A stretch of 64,000 bases of DNA from Deltaproteobacteria bacterium (GTDB lineage Bacteria > Myxococcota_C > UBA6777). Below, one piece after another: positions 33,691 through 41,802 of this stretch. The stretch's first letter is position 1. Each line of letters begins with the position of its first letter. Below the pieces are notes generated by a model that saw nothing but the letters and a program-made list of their open reading frames with translations, ran no database searches and was not told the origin of the DNA. The position numbers were made by a program, and so were the translations under genes. Location: positions 1-64,000 of the forward strand of contig PCBK01000093.1 of the NCBI GenBank assembly GCA_002731275.1, given 5' to 3'.

Positions 33691-35631
33691 ATGTCTCATA
33701 TCTCCTTGTTTGGATGGGATTGTGTGATGAAAGAAGACAACAAAGAGCCCCGTAGGAACGACATTCGTCGGGCCAAAACCAAGATGTTGGAGGCGCCCCA
33801 CCTGATCAACAAGGGTGTGAGTGCTGATCATCTCTCTGATTCTGCGGTTCAAAACGCGAAAGAGTTGCTTGGGGAGGTTGTACAAGAGCGCGAACCTGTT
33901 GTCTCTGAGGAGAAAAAGAAGGAGAAGAAGGAGCAGGGGCGAAAGTATCAAAAGACACTAAAGGTCCGTGGGAAGAGGAGTAAAGAGGAGAAAAAGCCAG
34001 GGCTTTGGGGGCGAATGTCCAATCTGGTCAAGAAAATGGTCCCTGGTAGTGAGACCTCTGCAGAGGAGGAGAGAGCGGCCGAGAAAGCGGCGCAAGAAGC
34101 AGAGATGAGGGCGATCGAGCAGCAGCGATTGCAGATGGTGCGCGAACAACGGAGTCAATTTCAAACCAACCGCAAGCGACCGACAAATATCGGAGAACGT
34201 CAACTCAATGAGCTCAATCTTGAGCCCGAAAATACGATGCAACGTGTGGTCGGAAAGAGCCAGTGGCAGGGAGCGAGGCAGCATCAACTCAACAGCATGA
34301 GGATGGCCGGTTTGCCCGCCGACTTTGAACTCGAACGACAGAAAACAAATGAACATCTTGTCGGTCGTGCTGGCTGGAGGAAAGAGCAGCGGCCAGGGCG
34401 CTTGAAAGACTCTGATGTCGATCAAGGGATGCTTGAGCGTGAAAAGACGAACGAGCGGGTTGTCGGAAAAGGTGGGTGGCGTGGTCGCGCCCAACGTAAC
34501 CATCTCAACAGTCTGGCGGAGGCCAACGTCGACACGGGCATGTTTAAGCCCGAAACATCCAAAGAACGTGTGATTGGTCGTAGCAGTTGGCTCTCACAAA
34601 ATCCCCACGCGCTCAATAGCATCGCCAAAGCGATGTTTGAGGCCGGAATGCTCAAGCCTGACACAGATATGCACAGCGTGATTGGACGTAGCGACTGGCT
34701 CGCGATGCTGCCCAACGAGCTTAATGATCTGTTGATGTCTGGCCATCTCACAGAGTACGACCTCGAAGATATCTACCTACAGATCATGGACCCAAGCTGG
34801 AAACACCACGGCGAGGGAGCCCCTCCCGACTGGCAATTCATGGAGCTGCAACAAGAACATGAAGGTCACTATCGCGTCGATAATCGCCCTCTCGATTTGT
34901 CACGTCGCAATCAGTACGCCGACTACTCTGGTGAGTTCGACGAATTTGATGAAGGTGGCAAGGAGTGGTTTGACGATGACGATGATGACTTCGGTGCAGG
35001 GGATGCGTGGGGAGGTAACGACGACTGGTACAGTGACAAGGCAGCTCCCAACCAACGTAACAGTTGGGAAGAGGACGACGATGACTACTACGAAAGTGAG
35101 AGCGCCGAGTATTACGAGGGGGCCGAAAATGTGCCGTTTGTGAGGCAAGTCTCACATGGCAATGATGACGACTACGAGAGTGAGAGCGCCGATTACTATG
35201 AGAGCGAGAGCGCTGATTACTACGAGGGTGAGAGCGCAGAGTACTATGAGGGAGGCGGTTACGACTATGAATACGATGATCCTATGGCCGATGTGCAACA
35301 GGGGAGGTTGTATGGGGACGGACGTGGATATCGGATGGAGTCCGAACAACGGCTTCCACGTCGTCAAGTTGAGCGGACCGCAGATCGTCCAGCACCCAAC
35401 CAGCGTCGTGGGTATGTGGTCGACGATATGTACAGATCGATTCAACAGTCAGGCCAACAGGAATACGATGTATACGTCGTCGCAGCAGGGGATTCATTTG
35501 ATGGGATCGCGCGTCGGTTTGGTTTGACGAGTGATGAATTGCTAGCGTGGAATCCACAAATCAATGCAAAGGGATTTCACACGCGAATTTACGTGGGGAT
35601 GTCTTTGTACGTGCCCAAAACGAATCGATAA
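33691..35631 (+). CDS. LysM protein with novel ~36-residue repeats and acidic Tyr-rich segment
   Basis: 646 residues from ATG 33691; ATG 33727 is an alternative. No signal peptide. Layout: basic N terminus (70-115), Glu/Ala/Gln coiled-coil-like 122-160, then five repeats of about 36 residues anchored by V-[VIL]-G-[KR]-x-x-W (near 186, 223, 257, 294, 330), each followed by a helical L-N-S-[LMI] and a G-M or similar turn. Residues 415-530 are extremely acidic with repeated DYYESESAEYYEG-like units. The C-terminal 50 residues are a LysM domain (YVVAAGDSFDGIARRFGLTSDELLAWNPQI...YVGMSLYVP), which binds peptidoglycan or chitin-type glycans. The repeat family is not one I recognise. Convergent with the PEGA kinase gene. 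Confidence 0.78.
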   Translation: MSHISLFGWDCVMKEDNKEPRRNDIRRAKTKMLEAPHLINKGVSADHLSDSAVQNAKELLGEVVQEREPVVSEEKKKEKKEQGRKYQKTLKVRGKRSKEEKKPGLWGRMSNLVKKMVPGSETSAEEERAAEKAAQEAEMRAIEQQRLQMVREQRSQFQTNRKRPTNIGERQLNELNLEPENTMQRVVGKSQWQGARQHQLNSMRMAGLPADFELERQKTNEHLVGRAGWRKEQRPGRLKDSDVDQGMLEREKTNERVVGKGGWRGRAQRNHLNSLAEANVDTGMFKPETSKERVIGRSSWLSQNPHALNSIAKAMFEAGMLKPDTDMHSVIGRSDWLAMLPNELNDLLMSGHLTEYDLEDIYLQIMDPSWKHHGEGAPPDWQFMELQQEHEGHYRVDNRPLDLSRRNQYADYSGEFDEFDEGGKEWFDDDDDDFGAGDAWGGNDDWYSDKAAPNQRNSWEEDDDDYYESESAEYYEGAENVPFVRQVSHGNDDDYESESADYYESESADYYEGESAEYYEGGGYDYEYDDPMADVQQGRLYGDGRGYRMESEQRLPRRQVERTADRPAPNQRRGYVVDDMYRSIQQSGQQEYDVYVVAAGDSFDGIARRFGLTSDELLAWNPQINAKGFHTRIYVGMSLYVPKTNR

Positions 35632-35658
35632 AAGGAATGGTTTGTGTTGGGGGAGGCG

Positions 35659-37332
35659 TTATTTTTTGATGCCTTCAAAGGTGATGCCTTCAAAGGGGCG
35701 CTTGTTTGTGGGTTTTGTACGGTTTCGTCTCTTTCGCCTTCTATATCTTCGTCTATATCGTCTTTTTCTTCGGCGTCTGTGTCTTCTTTTGGGAGGCGCT
35801 GCGTGGAAGGTCCCAAACGTCATCCTTGGTGGTGGAGCTGGTCTTGTACGAGTGAATGGCGGTGTCTTCGATGGTTGGGTTCGAAGTGCCAACAGTCGGT
35901 ACGTTTTGCTCTGTGTTGGGGCTGTCGTTAGCGTCTCGATAGTGCTGTGTGTTTCATATCCTTCGAGCTTTAACGTCAACATGAGCTCTTTGCCGGCACT
36001 TGTGCGCAAAGAGAAGGGGGTTTGTGCACCTTTTACTTGGTAGCCATTGAGCCAGACATCAGCACCTTCTGGGGATGAATGAATGGTGAAGCGCACCTGT
36101 TTTTTGGCGAGAAGTGCTGTACGAGGAGCTGTTGAGGATGGTGGCTTGGGAGCACGTAGCATCCAACTCACAAGACCTGTGACGACGATGCCTGCGAGCA
36201 GTGTCGCGATGGAGATGCCCAGCAAAAACAGTGGGCTTGGTGATTTGTGCTGGTGGGAGGAGGTGTCGAAGGCTTCGAGGTCGTCCTCCGAAAATCCTGT
36301 ATGGGTTTCTTTGTGACGTGGAGAGGGAAGTGCTCCTTGTGTCGGAAGGAACTCCGAAGAGAGATTGGATTGTTCTCGCAGCGCGTGCTGAAACTGTGTC
36401 CAAAACGCAACAGCATCGCGCTGTCGATCTTCTGGATATTTTTCGAGCGCTTGTTGAAAAAAGTTCTCCAATGAATGTGCCCAACGGTTATGTGGGGCGA
36501 CTGTGGAGAGTTTGGGCGGTGCTGTGAGTAGGTGTTGTCTCAACAGAGACGCGAAGGTTTCGCCGACAAAGGGCGTTCTCCCTGTGAGCATCTCGAAGAG
36601 GATGATCGCGACAGAGTAGAGATCTGCGCGTCCATCGACGTAGTGTGTGTTTCCTTCGGCTTGCTCCGGGGACATGTAGGTGGGGGAGCCAATACAGGAA
36701 CCTGTTTGGGTGATCTGGCTGGAGTCCATACCTGCAGCGACGCCAAAGTCGATCAGTTTGACGAGCTCCTCTCCTTGTGGTGTGTACGTGAGGAAGATGT
36801 TGGCAGGTTTGATATCCCTGTGGATGATGCCCTTGGCGTGGACGTATTGGATCGCTGCGCAGAGCTGTTCCGCGATGTTGTGGATTCTGTGAAGGGTAAA
36901 ACCTTGTTTCTTTTTGAGTTGGTGTTGGAGGTTTTGACCTTCGAGGTACTCCATGACGAGATAGTAGAAGCCTTCTTCTTCGAGGAATCCGAAGTCGATC
37001 ACGCGCACGACGTTGGGGTGATCGAGTGACGCGACCGCTCTGGCCTCTCGGCGAAATCGCTCGACGGCCTCTGCGTTGTCTTGCAGCCCGAGGTTGAGGA
37101 CTTTGATGGCGTATGGTGTGTCGAGATCTGAGTGTTCTGCTTTGTAGACCGCTCCAAATCCACCGCGTCCAATACGATCTTTGAGTACAAATCGTCCGAT
37201 TTGTCGACCGATCATGGGGTCTTTGGTGCGTGGAGGAGGGGCGAGGTCTGCAGCGACTGGTTTGTCAGCGACCAACAACGCGTTCGCAGATTGTTGGGCC
37301 GTTTGGTGATGATTGTGGGGGTGGCCAGTCAT
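35659..37332 (-). CDS. Ser/Thr protein kinase with PEGA domain and Arg-rich tail
   Basis: 557 residues. Hanks-type kinase domain at about 47-310: P-loop GRGGFG 55-60, Lys77, HRDIKPAN 171-178, DFG 195-197, SPE in place of APE near 221. A juxtamembrane acidic linker, one transmembrane helix (367-392), a PEGA domain (413-480; VRFTIHSSPEGADVWLNGYQVKGAQTPF) outside the membrane, a Pro/Thr stretch and a tail (515-545) that is mostly Arg and Lys. The last residues FEGITFEGI come from a tandem 15-bp DNA duplication. PEGA domains occur on surface or envelope proteins of these bacteria. Single-gene, leftward; may signal to the FHA protein at 2471. Confidence 0.92.
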   Translation of the reverse strand: MTGHPHNHHQTAQQSANALLVADKPVAADLAPPPRTKDPMIGRQIGRFVLKDRIGRGGFGAVYKAEHSDLDTPYAIKVLNLGLQDNAEAVERFRREARAVASLDHPNVVRVIDFGFLEEEGFYYLVMEYLEGQNLQHQLKKKQGFTLHRIHNIAEQLCAAIQYVHAKGIIHRDIKPANIFLTYTPQGEELVKLIDFGVAAGMDSSQITQTGSCIGSPTYMSPEQAEGNTHYVDGRADLYSVAIILFEMLTGRTPFVGETFASLLRQHLLTAPPKLSTVAPHNRWAHSLENFFQQALEKYPEDRQRDAVAFWTQFQHALREQSNLSSEFLPTQGALPSPRHKETHTGFSEDDLEAFDTSSHQHKSPSPLFLLGISIATLLAGIVVTGLVSWMLRAPKPPSSTAPRTALLAKKQVRFTIHSSPEGADVWLNGYQVKGAQTPFSLRTSAGKELMLTLKLEGYETHSTIETLTTAPTQSKTYRLLALRTQPSKTPPFTRTRPAPPPRMTFGTFHAAPPKRRHRRRRKRRYRRRYRRRKRRNRTKPTNKRPFEGITFEGIKK

Positions 37333-37512
37333 ATGTTCGCGTGTCCCTTACCTTATTTCTTGGTCGGCTCTTTGGGAGTTGGTGTACTTTGACGTTGGCG
37401 TCAAGGCGTATTTGTCCACACACTTTCCTACCGAATAGCCTAGTGGACCATCCTTTAGATGTCAAGATTGTATAAGGGGGTGCGCAGAGTATCCAACGTT
37501 TGTGCAGGATGT

Positions 37513-37540
37513 TTGATTGTTCGTCCGGATGTGGTAGTGT
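37513..37540 (+). promoter_or_regulatory. Candidate promoter for the TPR/PEGA-like protein gene
   Basis: TTGATT (37513-37518), 16-bp spacer, TAGTGT (37535-37540), about 50 bp before the chosen ATG. Confidence 0.35.
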
Positions 37541-37588
37541 AAGGTCGTGTGTGTCATTCATTACGAATTGTTTCATGAGGTCAAGTAT

Positions 37589-38647
37589 ATGGGTCATTTG
37601 ACACGCTGGCAATGTGCTGTGTCAGGCAAACAATTGTGTGCGTATGTGGGGATTCTTTTGTGGTTGTGTACATGCATACCGTGCTCTGCACATGCCGCAA
37701 ACTTCCAAACCTATCTCTCCGAGATTGGATTGCTTTATACACAAGGACAAAAACTCGCCTCCCGAAGCATGTATCGCAAGGCGCTTGTGAAGTTGATCGC
37801 TGCGGCTGACTTATTCAAACGTCTCGAACAACTCAAATTGTCAGACCAGCAAAAGAAAATCGTCTCCAAAAACCGTCCCGTCGTATTTTTTGCGATTGGA
37901 AAGACCTACTACCTGGACAAACAATACAACCAGGCGGCGGTGTACTTTTCTCGCTGCGCCAATCTCAACACTCAACACAAAGCCATTGGACTTGCACGTC
38001 GGTATCTTCGGGAAATATGGCCAAAAGTACACGCGACCATCGTCGTCAGCGCCGATCTTCAGGGTGCGGACGTCGCGATCAAGGACATCTCAGGGAAGGT
38101 CTACCGTGGTCAGGCGCCTTGGCGAGTACAGGTCCTCTCTGGTGAGACTCATTTGCTCGTCTACGCCGAAGAACGCAAGCCCTATCGAGCGACATTTACA
38201 CTTCAACCCGGTGCGCTCAAACGATTCCACGTCCGCTTGCGACCTGTCACAACGGCGACGCGCAATCCCATCCCCCGTGTTCGCAAACAACCATCCAGTA
38301 AAAGCAATCAAACCCTCAAACTCATCGGAGGTATTTGTATGGGTGCTGGTGTTGTCGCGGGCGCAACGGGCGGCATTTTGTTCGCCTTTGCAGAGGGGAA
38401 TTACGCCGAGGTGAACGAGAAGAAAGGACTCGTTAGTACGGACACACCAGGATTGTGGGATGTCTATTCTTCTGCACGAGTCCAAGAGCAAGGAGCCATT
38501 GTCTCCTTTGTCCTCGCAGGTGTCTTGATCGTGGGAGGGACTGCCTTGTTCGCGCTTCCACCTCTCTCATCGTCCAACAACACACCGACCTCTTGTTGTG
38601 TTCCTTCTCACAACTTGATGGGCTCTTTTGTGCAAACCTTCCGATGA
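37589..38647 (+). CDS. Secreted TPR/PEGA-like membrane protein
   Basis: About 352 residues. Signal peptide ends near SAHAA. Residues 35-125 are TPR-like helices (SMYRKALVKLIAAADLFKRLEQL, AIGKTYYLDKQYNQAAVYFSRCANL). Then a PEGA-like beta domain (HATIVVSADLQGADVAIKDISGKVYRGQAPWRVQVLSGETHLLVYAEERKPYRATFTL). The C-terminal third has two transmembrane helices (about 236-258 and 299-323), the first rich in Gly and Ala. Such TPR-PEGA-TM proteins are common and uncharacterised in Myxococcota. Chosen ATG has GAGG about 9 nt upstream. Overlaps the pseudouridine synthase start by four bases (ATGA), so they are coupled. Confidence 0.78.
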   Translation: MGHLTRWQCAVSGKQLCAYVGILLWLCTCIPCSAHAANFQTYLSEIGLLYTQGQKLASRSMYRKALVKLIAAADLFKRLEQLKLSDQQKKIVSKNRPVVFFAIGKTYYLDKQYNQAAVYFSRCANLNTQHKAIGLARRYLREIWPKVHATIVVSADLQGADVAIKDISGKVYRGQAPWRVQVLSGETHLLVYAEERKPYRATFTLQPGALKRFHVRLRPVTTATRNPIPRVRKQPSSKSNQTLKLIGGICMGAGVVAGATGGILFAFAEGNYAEVNEKKGLVSTDTPGLWDVYSSARVQEQGAIVSFVLAGVLIVGGTALFALPPLSSSNNTPTSCCVPSHNLMGSFVQTFR

Positions 38648-39372
38648 GCATCCCATCCATCCGTCAGGGGAGCGAACTCTTCGAACCTTATCAGGTTGTC
38701 TTCGAGGATGATGCGTATCTGATCATCAACAAACCTCCGGCGCTACCTTCGACTGGGATGAAGATGTCCGATCCATATTGTCTTCAATCTATCCTGTGTG
38801 ATGACTATGGGCGGATGATCTGGGCTGTACATCAACTCGACGCTGACACTTCAGGGGTAAATATCTTTGTGATGCAAAAACAACTTGTTTCACAGGTGAA
38901 GGCGAGGATGGAGCTGCCCCAGACGAAGAAAACCTACCTGACACTCTGCCACGGACACCCCGAGCGCGAGATGTGGGTTGAATCCCCCATTGGCCCCACC
39001 TCTTGTCAGCGAGGGTGGGGTGTCACTGCTCATGGAAAATACGCAAAAACACATCTTGAAGTACTTGAGTCTGTTGGGGATGTTTCGTTGGTTCGGGTTG
39101 AGATTGTGACGGGGAGAACACATCAGATCAGGGTTCATCTCGCGCACATTGGGCACCCACTTGTCGGGGAAGATTGGTATATCGACGAAGTCTGTCCACT
39201 ACATCCAAGACAGGCATTGCACGCTTATGAGATCGCATTTGCTGATGGAGTGTCGCCTGAAGGATGGAGGGCACCACTGCGAGAGGACATGCGTGCGTTG
39301 CTTGTGACGTTGGGGTTTGAAGGTGAGTATGCGCGACAACTTGTGAGGGATGGAGTTATCGTTTCACTGTGA
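38644..39372 (+). CDS. RluA-family pseudouridine synthase
   Basis: 242 residues. Start is ATG 38644, overlapping the previous stop as ATGA. Core motifs: VFEDDAYLIINKPPALPST, HQLDADTSGVNIFV containing the catalytic Asp of the family motif HRLDxxTSG (Arg replaced by Gln), KKTYLTLCHG and TGRTHQIRVHLAHIGHPLVGEDWY. No S4 RNA-binding domain. The family isomerises uridine in rRNA or tRNA. The target cannot be assigned from the sequence; the Arg-to-Gln change is unusual. Overlaps the convergent Cys-rich lipoprotein gene by 17 bp. Confidence 0.9.
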   Translation: MSIPSIRQGSELFEPYQVVFEDDAYLIINKPPALPSTGMKMSDPYCLQSILCDDYGRMIWAVHQLDADTSGVNIFVMQKQLVSQVKARMELPQTKKTYLTLCHGHPEREMWVESPIGPTSCQRGWGVTAHGKYAKTHLEVLESVGDVSLVRVEIVTGRTHQIRVHLAHIGHPLVGEDWYIDEVCPLHPRQALHAYEIAFADGVSPEGWRAPLREDMRALLVTLGFEGEYARQLVRDGVIVSL

Positions 39373-41494
39373 AGGTGAGTTTGAGTCCTGAGACTTTTGT
39401 ATGGGTGAGGGTTTGTGTGCCAAAGGGTGAAAGGTCACCTGTCCAGATACCACATACTTCTGGTGAGTAGAGTGAACCGTCGTTATCGAGGACGGACAGT
39501 TTTGCGTTCTTGAGTTGGAAGGGGTCGATCCGTGAGAGGCTCCAGTTAAATGTCAACTCACTGTCACAAGAAGACGTAATCTCTTTGCTTTTGTAAGTTT
39601 GTCCATTGGGGAGAGTCAGCTCCAGGTAGATGTCTGGTTTTCCGATGGTGTCTGTACAGGCTGTGCCACAAGGGAAGTAGATCTTGGTGAACTCCATTTT
39701 GCGAAGGCATTTGTTGTTAATGCAGCCGTCTGAACAAGTCCCACAAGATTTTCCGCAACCATCCCCACCACACTCTCTTGTTGAGCAAAGAGAAGTGCAG
39801 CAGCTGCCGTTGATACATGTTTGGCTGCTGAGGCAAGTTCTTGTCGTGGACCAGTAACGACAGCCATTGGCGTCTTTCAGGCATGTTTGATAGCCTTGTC
39901 CAACGCATTGGCGTGCGTTTTCGGCGCATTCGTGTTTACAGACACAATTGCTCGATTGGCACTCTGAGTGTGGAGGGCAGATCCCGCAGTTTCCGCCACA
40001 TCCATCAGGGCCACACGTCTTCCCTTGGCAGGCAAGCGCGCAACAAGAACCGTCTTTACATGTCCCACCAGATTGGCATTGGTAGGTTTTGATCGAACGG
40101 CATCCCTGGCTATCGGGATCGCAGCGTTCGTAGGAGCTTGTGGAGGTACACTTTTTGTAGCCTTCCTGACATTTATGTTGGCAGGTGCACTTTCCACTTT
40201 GGCAGGTTGTGAGGCCGGTACATGTTCCGCAGCTACCGCCACAACCATCATCGCCACAGGTCTTGTTGTTGCAATTGGGGATACATTTGCAGGTCCCATC
40301 GACACAGGATGTGTCACTTGTGCAGGCGCAATCGGTCGGACATGTCGCACATGTCTCGCCTTCTTGTTTTTCACATTTTCTGTTTCCACATCTGTGTTTG
40401 CACTGACCTGTGCTGCACTCGTGTGTTTTGGGACACACACAGTCTTGTGGGCAGGTGCTACATGTTTCGCCTTTGTCGACATCACAGATCTGGTTACCAC
40501 ATTGCGTGCCACATCGACCTGAGGAGCAGAGTAATCCACTCTCACAAGCGCAGTCTTTGGCACATGTCGAGCAGTTCTCGCCGGCTGTAGCGTCACATTT
40601 TCCGTCACCACAATTGCTGCCACAGGCGCCGACTTTGCAGACTTGTTTGTTTGGGCAGGGACAATCAGAAGGGCATGTCGAGCAGTCTTCACCATAGGCG
40701 GTTTCGCAGCGACCGTTACCACACGTCCACTCACACCGACCTTCGACACATGTTTGTGATTGTCGACAGGTGCAGTCTTTGGTGCAGGTCGTGCAGTTCT
40801 CACCGAGGTTGGTATCACAAGTGCCATTGCCACATGTTCCTTGACACGATGAGCTTTGTGGATCGCATGATTGGCCGCCGGGGCAGGTACAGTCGGAGGG
40901 GCAACTCAAACAGTTTTCGTTCTCAGCGCCTTCACATGTTCCGTTGCCACAAGAGGCTTGCTCTTTACAACTGTTGTTGAGGCAGATTTGACCTTTGGTG
41001 CAGGCGCAATCTTGTGGGCAGATGGCACAGGTTTCGTTACTGTCACACGTTCCATTTCCACATTCATCGCGTTGTTTGCACGTCCCTGCCTGGCAATACT
41101 GTTCGGCAGGACATTGGCAATCTTGGGCGCAGGAGAGACAATCTTCGACCCCAATGTCACAACGTCCGTTTCCGCAAAGGTTTTCAGAACCTTCACCGCC
41201 GCCACCGCCATCTGTCGGGGTTGTTTCGGTCGTTTGGGTTTCACAAAGGCCTGCAATGCAAGTTTGTCCGTTGGGACAATGGGTTTCGTTGAGGCATTGT
41301 TGGCATTTATTGAGTGAACAGTGTGGTTTGGCTGCGGGGCACTGGCCATCTTGCTCACACTCTCCTTTTGGGGTGGAGGTGCAGGAGAACAGCACGAGGC
41401 TCAGTAGAATGAGACTTTTTGTGAGCCAAAGCAGCGGACGGTAGGTGACAGGAGCCGTTTGGGATGTATATCGAGAGGTCATCATCATAGCCAT
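39356..41494 (-). CDS. Cys-rich repeat lipoprotein
   Basis: 712 residues. Signal region ends with LVLFSC (Cys38), a plausible lipobox. After a Gly-rich linker come eight repeats of about 37 residues, each of the form CGNGxCD..GExCxTCxxDCxCxxxxxCxxGxC (eight Cys), then two longer units plus a shorter third, each built on CxxxxCGxDGCGGxCGxC. The final ~100 residues are a distinct beta-rich domain (MEFTKIYFPCGTACTDTIGKPDIYLELTL...ELTFNW...LSVLDNDGSLYS), C2-like in pattern. Probably a disulfide-stabilised surface rod ending in a binding domain; common in Myxococcota but uncharacterised. Divergent from the second Cys-rich lipoprotein. No strong ribosome site before the first ATG; internal Met codons 3-5 are alternatives. 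Confidence 0.85.
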   Translation of the reverse strand: MAMMMTSRYTSQTAPVTYRPLLWLTKSLILLSLVLFSCTSTPKGECEQDGQCPAAKPHCSLNKCQQCLNETHCPNGQTCIAGLCETQTTETTPTDGGGGGEGSENLCGNGRCDIGVEDCLSCAQDCQCPAEQYCQAGTCKQRDECGNGTCDSNETCAICPQDCACTKGQICLNNSCKEQASCGNGTCEGAENENCLSCPSDCTCPGGQSCDPQSSSCQGTCGNGTCDTNLGENCTTCTKDCTCRQSQTCVEGRCEWTCGNGRCETAYGEDCSTCPSDCPCPNKQVCKVGACGSNCGDGKCDATAGENCSTCAKDCACESGLLCSSGRCGTQCGNQICDVDKGETCSTCPQDCVCPKTHECSTGQCKHRCGNRKCEKQEGETCATCPTDCACTSDTSCVDGTCKCIPNCNNKTCGDDGCGGSCGTCTGLTTCQSGKCTCQHKCQEGYKKCTSTSSYERCDPDSQGCRSIKTYQCQSGGTCKDGSCCALACQGKTCGPDGCGGNCGICPPHSECQSSNCVCKHECAENARQCVGQGYQTCLKDANGCRYWSTTRTCLSSQTCINGSCCTSLCSTRECGGDGCGKSCGTCSDGCINNKCLRKMEFTKIYFPCGTACTDTIGKPDIYLELTLPNGQTYKSKEITSSCDSELTFNWSLSRIDPFQLKNAKLSVLDNDGSLYSPEVCGIWTGDLSPFGTQTLTHTKVSGLKLTFTVKR

Positions 41495-41553
41495 AAAATG
41501 TTAAAAAAACGTCATAAGAAACGAAAGGTACAATGCACATTTTCTTCCATCAG

Positions 41554-41583
41554 ACAATATCACCACTCTTCTTCGAAGGGCAA
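41554..41583 (-). promoter_or_regulatory. Candidate promoter for the leftward Cys-rich lipoprotein
   Basis: Minus-strand TTGCCC (41583-41578), 18-bp spacer, TATTGT (41559-41554), 60 bp before the first ATG. Confidence 0.35.
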
Positions 41584-41686
41584 GACCCTTGCATTTTGAC
41601 TCTCTTTGCGAGACCTTTTTGTCTTACCATGGGTTTATGTTGTGAGGGCTAGGTGGCACTTTGCGTTTGTTGTTCCATTTTTGGTC

Positions 41687-41715
41687 TTGCAACAACACAT
41701 TCTGTCCCTCATAAT
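41687..41715 (+). promoter_or_regulatory. Candidate promoter for the rightward Cys-rich lipoprotein
   Basis: TTGCAA (41687-41692), 17-bp spacer, CATAAT (41710-41715), about 88 bp before the start codon. Confidence 0.5.
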
Positions 41716-41802
41716 GATGCCCAATGATCACGAACATGAACAGATACGCGTTTTTATCTTCCTGAATGTATATATCTTTTTCCACTTCTTGGAGAGCAAT
41801 CC

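Larger units (their letters stand above)
41495..41802. other. Divergent promoter region of the two Cys-rich lipoproteins
   Basis: 308 bp with no gene. It holds the rightward promoter at 41687-41715 and a weaker leftward one at 41554-41583, plus a CTTCGAAG palindrome near 41571. The layout allows co-regulation of both lipoproteins from one site. Confidence 0.5.

Noticed and set aside
40871-41317. Frames opposite the leftward Cys-rich lipoprotein
   Set aside because: Shadow of the repetitive Cys codons; no start signals.
41652-41670. Sigma-54 promoter starting TGGCAC before the six-Cys lipoprotein
   Set aside because: The expected GC dinucleotide 10 bp after the GG is absent.
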